NCBI RefSeq assembly: GCF_000715075.1
Contig: NC_134096.1
Coordinates: forward strand, 124,502,643 to 124,566,642
Source: Nicotiana tabacum
Lineage: Eukaryota > Streptophyta > Magnoliopsida > Solanales > Solanaceae
Reading direction: 5' to 3'
DNA length: 64,000 bases
The notes below the pieces were generated by a model, which made no database searches, was not told the origin of the DNA, and saw only the letters and a list, made by a program, of their open reading frames with translations. The position numbers and the translations under genes were made by a program. Positions 45,517 to 57,054 of this stretch are shown piece after piece (the first letter of the stretch is position 1; every line of letters begins with the position of its first letter).

Positions 45517-46719
45517 CCTCGAGATTTTTGGGACAAATAAAGTTGTCTTCTATGAGCTCTAGGCGCCTTTCACAATCAATGGCACATCTCGGCTTAGACT
45601 TACTTCCAGTTTGGTTCCCTCTTGAATCGTTCCCACTGTCATTTCTGTTTGACCAACCGGCTTGTATTCTTGAACCCGGCCAATCATTCCCATAAAATGA
45701 ACATCATTGTGTACTGGCAACGGGTTATTGGTCATATTAGAGGGTCCTCGCCATTCGTGACTACGATCAATTTTTCAAAAATGAGTCTTTCTATGGCTCT
45801 TTTCAAGGTCCAACAGTCATCGGTGTTATGCCCCGGAGCACCTGAATGATATTCACATCTAGCATTTACTTGATATCCATGTGAATCGGGATGCATATGG
45901 TGGGGAGCGATAGGTCCAATCACGCTCATCTGCTTCAACTTCTGGAACATACTAGAGTATGATTCAGCCAATGGAGTAAAATTTTCCACCGGCCTCAACT
46001 CTCGACCATAATCCTGCCTAGGATGAGCATTGTAGGGTACTCGAAAATTTTGTTGTTGAGGTCGGGGGAATCTTGGAGCTGGTGCCCGTACCTTTTGATT
46101 GGGAGGCCGAGCATAGGATTGTGCATTAAATACTATATATTATGGCGAGCCCACAGAGTACTGAGGAATTGGCGGGGGATAGTAATATTGAGGGTAGCTG
46201 AACTGCCCCTTCTGAACTTGCACATAAGAGTGTGATGCCCCTCTTTGAACTTCCCTGGATCCGGAAGTCATCATGGACCCTTCATCTCTCTTCTTTCTAT
46301 TTGCCAAACTTCCTGACCCATTTTGGATAGCTTGGGTGGTGGGTTTGAGAGAAACTTGACTTATAATTCTTCCAGTCTTGAGGCCATTTTCGACCATCTC
46401 TACTATTTTGATTGCTTCCGCAAAAGTTCTACCCATTGCGGACATCATGTTCTGAAAGTAATCAGGCTCTTGAGCCTCCAGAAAAATAGTGATCAACTCG
46501 TGGTTATCCATGGGTGGCTTAAATATAGCTGCTTGCTCCCTCCACTTGATTGCATACTCCCTAAAGCTTTCAGTCGGCTTTTTCTTCATATTGGACAAGG
46601 AATTGCGATCCGGCGCAATATCAATGTTGTATTGAAATTGTTTGACGAAGGCCTGGGCCATGTCGTCCCAGACATGCCAGTGAGAAATATCTTGGTCAAT
46701 GAACCATTCAGAAGCTACC
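45517..46719 (-). pseudogene. Ogre gag, 3' part
   Basis: This continues the gag after LARD2. Retrotrans_gag-like: AFVKQFQYNIDIAPDRNSLS, KPTESFREYAIKWREQA, YFQNMMSAMGRTFAEAIKIV. Then a Pro/Tyr/Gln-rich linker, a TAA at 46140, and a zinc-finger-like CEYHSGAPGHNTDDC (about 45850-45895) followed by TLKRAIERLI. The Cys-His pattern CX2HX5HX4C differs from the CCHC knuckle and is typical of this lineage. Confidence 0.88.
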
Positions 46720-48168
46720 TGTCACGACCCAAAACTAACCCTGTCGTGATGGCGCCTATCGTGGTACTAGGCAAGGCAACACAATTTCTAACGGAATGAA
46801 TTCCACATTAAAAACTATCAAATTAGACAAAAATCCCGAATTCGGCACAAACCCAGCCCCCGGGACCACATCTCGAAATCTGACAAAATTTACAAAACTA
46901 GAAAGCCCATTCACTCACGAGTCCAACCATACCAAATTTATCAAAATCCGACCTCATTTGACCCCTCAAATCCCCAAATCAAACTCTCCAATTCCCAAGC
47001 CCTAACCCCCTCAATTTCATCCCTAATCTTCACTAATTACATGCTTAAACAACTGAAAATTACCATAATCACGAGTATTAGGCTCAAGTAACTTACATCA
47101 ATGAAAACCCCCTTGATTCCCTGTTCAAAGCTCTCCAAAAAGCTCCAAATTCGAATAGAAATTGTGAAGAATGCCCAAAAATTCGCGAAGTGTTCCTTAT
47201 ATACCTTCTGCCCAGGCATCTCGCACCTGTGGACCCATTTCTCGCACCCGCGCGACCGCACCTGCGGTCCAAACAGGCGCACCTGTGGAAATCACTTACT
47301 CCCTCAGCTTCCGTACCTGCGACCCATGCATCGCACCTGCGGGCTCGCAGGTGCGGCCAGGCTTGCGCACCTGCGCTCGATGCCCAGCCTTCCAACTCCA
47401 ACATCTACGCATACTGCCCCGCGCCTGCGACCTCGCACTTTCGGCTCCCCATCCGCAGGTGCGGAAAAACACCAGAAACCCAACACCAGCAGAAACAACA
47501 ATTCCTCAAACCAAAATCAACCCGTTAATGACCTGAAGCACACCCAAGGCCCTCGAGACCTCAACCAACAATATCAATGAGTCACATACCAACATACGAA
47601 CCAAGTCGAGCCTTCGGAACACTTAAAACAACATCAAAACACCAAATCAACCTCGGATTCAAGCCTAAAAACTTCTAATTTCCAATTTTCGCAAATGACG
47701 CCGAAACCTACCAAACCTTATCCAAATAACCTCAAATTTTGCACCAAAATCCCAAAAGACACTACGAACCTACTCCAACTTACGGAATTCCATTCCGACT
47801 CCGATATCAAATTTTCCACTACCGACCGAAAATCACCAAATTTCTAATTTCGCCAATTCAAGCCTAATTCTACCACGGACCTCCAAATTACATTTCGGAC
47901 ATGCTCCTAAGTCCAAAATCACCTAACGAAGCTATCCAAACCATAAAAATCCAAATCCAAGATAAATTACTCAATAGTCAAATCTTGGTCAAACCTTTCA
48001 GATTTAAAGCTTCTAGCTGCGAATCATTCTTCCATATCAATCCTGAATAACCTGAAAACCAAAATTGATGATTCACGTAAGTCATAACACATCACATGGA
48101 GCTACTCATGCCCTCAAAATAACCAAGCGAATTGTAAAATGCTCAAAACGACCGGTCGGGTCGTTACA
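46720..48168 (-). repeat. LARD2 3' LTR (left copy), deleted
   Basis: 1,449 bp. It jumps from ...ACACAATTTCTAA directly to CGGAATGAATTCC, so it lacks the segment matching about 52711-54149 of the right copy; CTAA is present at both deletion edges. Confidence 0.92.
47215..47460. repeat. CGCACCTGCG motif array, LARD2 left LTR
   Basis: Roughly nine diverged GCACCTGCG/CGCAGGTGCG motifs occur, in both orientations. ORFs overlapping it on either strand are composition artefacts. Confidence 0.75.
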
Positions 48169-51100
48169 TCCTCCCCCACTTAAACATACGTTCGTCCTCG
48201 AACGTGCTCAGAGTTGTTCCAAAAATCCATCAAATCGCTGAATAACCTTACCACGCATATTCCTGGGGGTGATACCACGTCACCCTATCCCATATAGGTC
48301 TGATAACACAGCATAACTAAAATTTCTTCATCCAACTTACCCCAAGCCTTAGAATCCAAATTTCCACATCCGAATTTTTCTATAAGGTCAGAATCTCGCA
48401 TCCACACACTGTACAAGTCTGAACAAGCTGTATCCAACCATAGCCATAACTCAAGATGAAATCACATGATATCCCACATAACTCAAACACTCGTAACGAT
48501 AATTTATATTCACAGCGGCTGCTTAAACAACCCAATGCCGATAATACACCTCTTATCGAACTAAACCCCGCTTTAACACCTTCATATACTGCCAAATGAT
48601 GAGAGAAACACGCAGAAACCCATGGCCCTCCGTCGGATCAACAAGTGGTGAAACTCCCTCTCTTTCGATAGGAACTATAGCAAAATTTCTAAGTCGATTA
48701 ACATCAATATCCTCCCAAATATACCGCAACCAGATCCGATAGCACCCCTTCTAGGTCAGATGACCTCATCTCATCCAACACAACCACTCTAGCGACATGA
48801 TGCATCAATACAACTTAAAGCCACAACCCGTGTAGTCTGTGCACTAATAAGCGACATTCCAAATGTACTCAAACATGGAAAATGACATCAAACAAGAGAA
48901 CCGTCCCACAAGATCAACGAGTATCACCACAACGCAATGCTAAGAACTCCTCACACACTGCATAACCAAAACACACGAATCCAACACACAAGGATCATAT
49001 CTCAAAATAACTTCGCTGCAATGCGCGACCCCATCCAAACATTGGTCCATATTATATACCGAGCTTCGCCTTGCTCAAAATCAATAGCCACGCGAAATTC
49101 GACATCAAGCACTCAAAGTGCATTACCATAACCACGGAGAATCGGACGATTCAATGCCACACTAAACCCGAAAGATACTAACCAATACGCCTCAATTCTA
49201 CAATACCCAATTACTCATCTCACTCAAATTCCACTATAAGACCACAATAGAACCGCACCATGTGTGCCTAAAACCAACGAATCACAACCCCTCGTAGCAT
49301 GGAGGAGTACCTTATAAATCATTATAGAACACAAATAAGCCCAACAACAACCGAATGGCACGTCCCTCAACAATAGCACTACGGAGCCAACCAGTCCGAC
49401 TTGGTGAAAACACCTATCCCAATTGGGCCTACTAATGAACCCCAAATCAATTCGGTCATCCACAATAGACAAATAACCCTTCGAAGGTCCACAATGACTG
49501 AATCACAACACATACTATCCTCTGAATAACCTTGGCTATGCCTCAACAGGCCACATCTATGAACTCATCTACTCATTAGAGTTCCCAGTCTCCAAATCCA
49601 TAGAGCACATGAATCACCATATTCAATCTCAACTTCGCCGCCTGAATGTCTAATACTTCTCCAATACACGATCATACTATGAGGAATACCCCTATAATTC
49701 GTATGTGCCACAAGGCAAAATGTGAATATCCGCAGGCGACCAACTAGGAGAGTGTTGATTCACCAATGAAGTATCCATAAATTAAAACACAGTACCCCCT
49801 TCTGAAACTTACACCCTCATCAAGCCAAATCTAGTAGTAATATCATCTATATGATCATCTAAGATCGGCCATGCTACCTAAGAATTCAAAACCTTCCTTT
49901 CAAACCGCATCGTGACCTTGCATCTACAAATCTCAATACTACACCACACATCGCACCCATTATGCCACCATATGAAAGATACGACAAACCTCAAAATCCA
50001 CTCTGAGTCGCAAGCAACTACATACTCAATTAGCTAAGAGCTTTCCATTTGATTTTATTCTAGAAAAAAATTACAACACGCCACATGACCCCACGCACCA
50101 GTAGGAAATATACATCTCAAACCATGGTAGAGACCATCAAGAACCCCCTGAAACCCATTGCACTTAACTGAACCGTCAGGACTGAATCCCTCTAACTCAA
50201 TTAAGCTACGCAGGCCGTCAAAAACCCAAGAGCATTGCCACGAATCACGTGTAGAAACTCACCACATCATAAGCATACCAGGAACCGATCTTACCCATTA
50301 CCATGCCGATCCAACCTACTACCCCGTTGTCCTATTTCTCCAAATTCCTTCTGAATTACCTTCAACTTGATTCTTCTCCTCGCTATAATACCACAATCCT
50401 CAACCAAAACTCACCACGAGAGACCCTAGCATAAACAACACCGCCCTAAGGCTCATAAGCCTTTGTATCCCTTCTTAAGCACCCACAAAAGTACCATAAC
50501 CGAGACATCCACTCTGAAGGGACCTTCTATGAATTTAAGCTATCCTTTCACTTCCCTGATACTGAAATGTAGAATCCATAATGATATAGAAATGCCACAA
50601 GTCTTGACACCATCCAACTTGAATCTCAATTTCTAGCTAAATACACGTCTTGAAGATTCCCAATTGTTGCATATAAATCTTGAATCCATTAGAACCATTC
50701 TCGAAATTCATTACTCTGCTCGAATCCCAATTAAACCGACCAAGCGGACCGAACGACCTATGCCCCCCATTAGCACACCAACACCCAAGGGAGTAACCCA
50801 CACCCCTAGGCAACCAAGCAAATTCCTACTCCACGCATACTACATCCTTTACAAATAACAACTCAATCATTCAATAAGACCCATATCCCCATATAGTATA
50901 ATACAACCTGTATCCAGAAATTTCCATTACTCGAGTCATTCTCAAACTCCACCTCTGCAGGTCATAACTGATTCACCAGTATACCTCGAACTGAAACCAA
51001 TACAACACATAATCGTGCAATCAACTTATCATTAGCAGACTCCCCCACTTGGCTCAAAGCCATAGATCAAAACAAACAATAACTCACAATTGCCCATACG

Positions 51101-51399
51101 CTCTCACTGCCACAATACCGCCATGAGATTCAACTAAATACTTCATAAACCTATATAACACAACCCATATAATATCTCAAATCATCAGCAAATCTCTCAT
51201 TCACCATAGTAATAGTCATGCCAACGTCCACAAGCGATCTAAACTCAAATTGCAACATATATCATTTACTGGTAAAAGAGAACTTGCTACAAAACAACAT
51301 AAGGATCACACAACCTCAGGACACCCCACAGGAGATAACCCCGCCTGCTTAGCCTCAAACTGATATCTCTCTATACCCTTCCAAAATCATAGCTATTAT

Positions 51400-52017
51400 G
51401 CAATCATTTTATCCTCCTGCATTAAAACACAACCAATGCCTATCCTCGAGGCATCACAATACACGGTATATAAACCTGAAGCTGATGGCAGAACTAACAC
51501 TGGAGCTGTGGTCAAAGCAGTCTTGAGCTTCTGAAAGCTCTCTTCCCACTCATCTGACCACCTAAATAGAGCACCACTTTTGGGTCAATTTAGACAAGGG
51601 CAAAGCAATAGATGAAAATCCCTCCACAAAGCAACAGTAGTAACTTGCCAAACCAAGAAAGCTCCTAATCTCCGTGGCTGATGAAGGTCTAGGCCAACTC
51701 TGCACCGCCTCTAATTTCTTTGGATCCACCTGAATACCCTCGCTGGATACCATGTTCCCCAAGAATGCTACTGAACTGAGCCAAAATTCACACTTGGAGA
51801 ACTTTGCATAAAGCTTCTCCTTCCTCAATCTCTATAATACAATCCTCAAATGCTGAGTATGCTCCTTCTGGCTATGTGAGTACAACATGATGTCATCAAT
51901 GAATACAATAACGAAGGAATCCAAATATGGCTGGAATACACTGTTCATCAAATGCGTGAACGCCGCTGGGGCATTGGTCAACGCAAAAGACATCATCAAG
52001 AACTCATAACACAACAT
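51400..52017 (-). pseudogene. Gypsy RT/RNase H fragment inside LARD2
   Basis: The fragment starts within the RT palm ([20 protein letters not shown]), includes the active site [18 protein letters not shown], the connection ([37 protein letters not shown]) and reaches the first RNase H motif YCDASRIGIGCVLMQ near 51420-51465. It is in one frame from 52017 to 51562 with a single stop at about 51830, then shifts. It is chromovirus-like and similar to the autonomous element at 18171-18900. It cannot encode a working enzyme. Confidence 0.88.
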
Positions 52018-52620
52018 GAAGATCTACTTCACTCCATAACTAAACTATATGAGAGGTCCTTCAATACACCCACAACTCGAGGCCATACGTCAACTCAAGA
52101 CAGAAGTCAAACACCTAATAGTTCTTACTACATATCCAGCAACTCTTTTTGCCACACTCAAACAATCTGAACACATCTCACCATCAAATCACACTCACCA
52201 CATAGTCATCCAGTCACAGAATCCCACCAATAAGGACACAAACGGACATATACGTCCCAAATGTAGGTGCTCACACAATCGAAGTCTCAGTACTCAAGCC
52301 ACAGACAAAACCCGGCCTCAAGTCCTCCAGACTAGCCCATCATCAACACGCTAAAGTCAAATCTCGCACCTCATCCATGGAAATCACAAGACGTCGATGC
52401 ACAGCTGATACCGAGCGCTCATATGCGCATACGAATACATGGAAGAAATTTAAAGAGTTACGCTTCAAGTTGAATCAATGGATTCACACGACAAGGATTC
52501 AAGAATGTGAGATTTTTCCTAAGGGTTCCGTAGCCTCTCGAAAATAAGTATAGACGTCTCCGTACCGATCTGCAAGACTCTACTAAACCTGCTCATGACT
52601 CGTGAGACCTATGTAACCTA

Positions 52621-52633
52621 GGCTCTGATACCA
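52621..52633 (-). other. LARD2 primer-binding site (tRNA-iMet)
   Basis: The minus strand reads TGGTATCAGAGCC, three bases inside the 5' LTR starting at 52637. Confidence 0.9.
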
Positions 52634-52636
52634 ATC

Positions 52637-55517
52637 TGTCACGACCCAAAACTAACCCTGTCGTGATGGCGCCTATCGTGGTACTAGGAAAGCCAACACA
52701 ATTTCTAAAACAGCCGATATGTTCATTTTTAAAGGAAAATTTCAAGTTCTTCAATATAAAACCTTCAATAAAGAAATTTAAACCAAACAAAAGTGCGGAA
52801 AGAAAAGCCCGACATCGGGGTGTCTCTAGTCATGAGCAACTACTACAACTGTCTGTAAACATCAAGACTAACATAGTCTGGGATTAATCAAGTACAACTA
52901 AGAGAAGATAAGGAGGAGGAAAGCAGGGCTACAATCGCCATGCAGCTACCTTGCTAACTCTCAGAATCTGCGTCAGAAATAACCAACAGCCTCAACCAAG
53001 GTGCAAGGAGTAACATGAGTACACCAACTCAGTAAGTAACAACCATAAATAAAGGTCGAGCAGTAGTGACGAGTAGTAAAACACATAAAGATCATAGTAT
53101 GAAATCTCAGTGAAACAACATGCTTTCAAATTAGCATTTGAGTCAAATGATCTCGTAAAAATCCAGTTTCGGTGAAAATCCTTTATAGATATTTTTCAAC
53201 AGTTTCAATAGAAGCTCAATGCAAAATAGAGTGAAAATAATAAAATCATAGACAACACCTCGGGTAAAACATCACTCATATACAACCCCTCGGGAAGCCT
53301 CACAGCCACTCATAAATAGCCCCTCGGGCATACCTCACAATCACTCGTAACAGACCTGCGTGCATACCTCACCATCATTCATCCCTCCCAGTCACTCATC
53401 ACTCGGTACTTGGCACTCGCACTTAGTAGGTACCTGCGCTCACTAGGGGTGTGTACAAACTCCGGAGGGGCTCCTTCAGCCCAAGTGCTATAATCAAGCC
53501 AAATCATGGCATCAATCACTCAGGCCCTCGGCCTATAATAAACATGTTGCGGCATGCAGCCCGATCCCATAAATATCCTCACAAATCAGGCCCTCGACCT
53601 CACTCAGTCATAAACCTCACAAGCCACTCGGGCATTTCAGTAAAACAGGGGACTCAGCCCAAAACAGCCTTTATGTGTATCAAAACAGAGTAATAAAACT
53701 GAGTTATGCAGTAAACATGTATAATCATGACTAAGTGTAGATTTCAGATCGAAAACAGTGAGAGGATAGTAAGAAAATGCCCCTGAGGGTCCAAACAGCA
53801 CTGGCACAAGGCCCAAACATGGCTCTCAGCACAAGTTATAAAAATTCTTTCTAAAACACATAGCTATTATACATCATCAAACAAAATATGCAACTCTACA
53901 GTTGCTACGGGACGGACCAAGTCATAATCCCCAAGGTTGCACGCCCACACGCCCGTCACCTAGCATGTGCGTCACCTCAAAATAGTAAAATGATACGAAA
54001 TTCGGGGTTTCATCCCCTCAGGACTAGATTTACAATCGTTACTTACCTCAAACCGGTCAAATCTCTAACCCGCGATGCTCTTGCCTCTTGACTCGGCCTC
54101 CAAATGCTCCGAATCTAATAAAATCAGTATATTACCAACAATATACGCTAACGGAATGAATTCCACATTAAAAACTATCAAATTAGACAAAAATCCCGAA
54201 TTCGGCTCAAACCCAGCTCCCGGACCCATATCTCAAAATCCGACAAAATTTACAAAAGTAGAAAGCCCATTCACTCACGAGTCCAACCATACCAAATTTA
54301 TCAAAATCCAACCTCATTTGACCCCTCAAATCCCCAATTCAAACTCTCCAATTCCCAAGCCCTAACCCCCTCAATTTCATCCCTAATCTTCACTAATTAC
54401 ATGCTTAAACAACTGAAAATTACCATAATCACGAGTATTAAGCTCAAGTAACTTACCTTAATGAAAATCCCATTGATTCCTTCTTCAAAACTCTCCAAAA
54501 AGCTCCAAATCCGAATAGAAATTGTGAAGAATGCCCAAAAATTCGCGAAGTGTTCCTTATATACCTTATGCCCAGGCATCTCACACCTGCGGACCCTTTT
54601 CTCGCACCCGCGCGACCGCACATGCGGTCCAAACAGCCGCACCTGCGAAAATCACTTACTCCCTCAGCTTCCGCACCTGCGACCCATGCATCACACCTGC
54701 GGGCTCGCAGGTGCGGCCAGGCTTGCGCACCTGTGCTCGATGCCCAACCTTCCAACTCCTGGATCTGCGCACACTGTCCCGCGCCTGCGACCTCGCACAT
54801 GTGGCTACTCATCCGCAAGTGCGAAAAAATACCAGAAACCCAACACTAGCAGAAACAACAGTTCTTCAACACCAAAATCAACCTGTTAACCACCCGAAAC
54901 ACACGGGACCTCAACTAATAATACCAACGAGTCACATACCAACATACGAACCAAGTCGAGCCTTTGGAACACGCAAAACAACATCAAAATACCAAATCAA
55001 CCTCAAATTCAAGCCTAAAAACTTCTAATTTCCAATTTCCGCAAACGACGTCGAAACCTACCAAACCTCGTCCGAATAACCTCAAATTTTGCACACACGT
55101 CTCAAATGACCCTACGAACCTACTCCAACTTCCGGAATTCCATTCCGACTCCGATATCAAATTTTCCACTGCCGCCCGAAAATCACTAAATTTCTAATTT
55201 CGCCAATTCAAGCCTAATTCTACCACGGACCTCCAAATTACATTCCGTACACGCTCCTAAGTCCAAAATCACCTAAAGAAGCTATCTGAACCATAAAAAT
55301 CCAAATTCGAGATAAATTACTCAATAGTCAAATCTTGGTCAAACCTTTCAGATTTAAAGCTTCTAGCTGCAAATCAGTCTTCCATATCAATCCCGAATAA
55401 CCTGATAACCAAAATCGACGATTCACATAAGTCATAACACGTCACACACAGCTACTCTTGCCCTCAAATAATCGAGCGAAGTGTAAAATGCTCAAAACGA
55501 CCGGTCGGGTCGTTATA
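52637..55517 (-). repeat. LARD2 5' LTR (right copy)
   Basis: 2,881 bp. It includes CCTCGGG/CCCGATCCC-type short repeats at about 53250-53620 and the CGCACCTGCG motif array at 54585-54820. Confidence 0.92.
54585..54820. repeat. CGCACCTGCG motif array, LARD2 right LTR
   Basis: The same array as in the left LTR, at the equivalent position. Confidence 0.75.
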
Positions 55518-56337
55518 CTACCCCGACAAGACTTTCCCCAAAATAAGACATCAGCAATTCTTCTTTTCCACCTGCACCCCTCAGCTGGTTGCAATACCTT
55601 TTCAAGTGGGCGATAGGGTCGCCGTGCTCAAATTTTGGGGTCTTGAACCCTGATGGCAAAGGGATGTGAGGGAACATGCATAAATCACTGACCGAAACAC
55701 TTTTGTGACCACCTAGTCCCTGTATGTTCTTTATGTTTTGTTCAATACTTTTCATTTTCCTGGCCATCTCATCCAGCTTAACCGTCTTGGCAAGCTTTTC
55801 ATTTTCCACTGGTGACTCATATTGAGGGGTCTGATTATATGGAGTCGAGACCCCGAAAGCCATATTTGGAGAGTAGTATTGGACATTATAAGTATGAGAT
55901 GGTGGCTCGTTGATTGGCCTCATCACAGGAGGTGGTGGAGGGATTGTATATACCGGTGCGCCAGACATGACTAAAGGAGTGTTCCTGACCGGTGTGACTG
56001 GAGGTCGCACATTAGAGGTACCGGGAGCAGCATAGAGGTTGTAGTTTGGCACATACCCGGGTGGTAGAATGTGGTCGCTCGTTGCATGGAGCGGTGGTTG
56101 AGTAGACAAGGGTATGGTGGAAGTTCCCTCTGAGGGACCCCGGGGTGGAGGCTGACCAAACACCCAAGCTTGATACATATCAGACAATTGCTGTCTCAAT
56201 TTTCTTATTTCCTCCGACTCTTGCTCAACTGACTGACCCTGGGGGTCGTCACTGACCAGCTCGATCTCATCATCGTTAACCATAACTATCGTTCCCTTAG
56301 ATCTGGTTAAGTAATGATGTGTTGCTAGTTTTACCAC
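55518..56337 (-). pseudogene. Ogre gag, 5' part
   Basis: An open frame of 274 codons, the last few reading into LARD2. The N-terminus is acidic (NDDEIELVSDDPQGQ), then a short coiled coil (EEIRKLRQQLSDMYQAW), a Pro-rich stretch, a second helical segment (KTVKLDEMARKMKSIEQNIK) and the conserved gag start FKTPKFEHGDPIAHLKRYCN. It stops at the LARD2 insertion (CTACC duplicated). The true start may be the ATG at 56337 or a later one. Confidence 0.85.
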
Positions 56338-57054
56338 AAACCAACCACCTTAAGCTTACTACTGATAAGAGACAACAAACGTGTTAGGGTTAAACATTTT
56401 ATAGATATGAATCACACGAAATATGTTATGCTCCTATCATTATCACTATTTCTAACATGTTTTTGGAGGCTACATGTTTCATTCCGGCTTATCAGGTTGC
56501 TTCTTATTGACGCTCTTTTTATTATTATTATTATTATTATTATTTCACTCATGCCTCATTTTTAAACTTGAAATCATTGAAAAATATTTTGATCGAACCT
56601 TTTTGTGGGTTGCCTACGTATCATGCCGCTGCATGAATCAGATCATTACGTAGTTCAAGGAGAAAATAATAATAATTTTGATGATTCTTTTTTATTTTGT
56701 ATTATTATTATTATCATTACGTAGTTCAGGGAGAAATAATAACAATTTTGATGATTTTTTATTTATTTATTTTTAAAAAAAAAACAAAATCAAATATTTT
56801 TCATTCATTTTCAAATCATTTTTTTTTGTTTTTGTTTTTAAATACAATGAGAGAAAAGGAAAATATATAGAAACTAACTCAATTGATTCTAAAGACATAA
56901 ATATGACTGAAATAAAACAAACTCTAATATGAATAAAAGCCTGCAAATAAAAATAAAAATAAAAATAAAAATGGGACTAAAGAAAAATGAAACCAAAAAC
57001 TAATTGAATGCACTAAAACTTTAATCTTCAATGGCCTACTTGCTTAAACTGATA
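56338..57054 (-). other. Ogre spacer between ORF1 and gag
   Basis: Non-coding, with an (ATT)n microsatellite near 56520-56545, an (AAATA)n run near 56945-56970, and one copy of the GCCTACGTATC...ACGTAGTTC motif (56608-56660), partly repeated at 56715-56735. Confidence 0.7.

Larger units (their letters stand above)
48169..52636 (-). other. LARD2 interior, largely non-coding
   Basis: 4.5 kb. Next to the left LTR the minus strand encodes an intact chromovirus-like polyprotein tail FEDERMFKWGRM ending with a stop inside the LTR. Next to the right LTR is a primer-binding site (TGGTATCAGAGCC on the minus strand, about 52621-52633) and the shared leader (52505-52636). Apart from the RT fragment I recognise no domain. 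Confidence 0.75.
46720..55517 (-). mobile_element. LARD2: non-autonomous LTR retrotransposon in Ogre gag
   Basis: 8,798 bp, flanked by CTACC at 46715-46719 and 55518-55522. The left LTR (46720-48168) has a large internal deletion; the right LTR (52637-55517) is full. Ends read TGTCACGACCC and GGTCGGGTCGTTACA (right end mutated to GTTATA). The interior is 4.5 kb with only an RT/RNase H fragment (51400-52017). The primer-binding site and polypurine region are kept. Confidence 0.92.

Noticed and set aside
47093..47580. Overlapping Cys/Arg/Pro-rich ORFs in LARD2 left LTR that look like a cysteine-rich protein
   Set aside because: Repeated CTCG/RTCG residues come from the CGCACCTGCG DNA motif; the other LTR gives the same artefact at 54453-55028.
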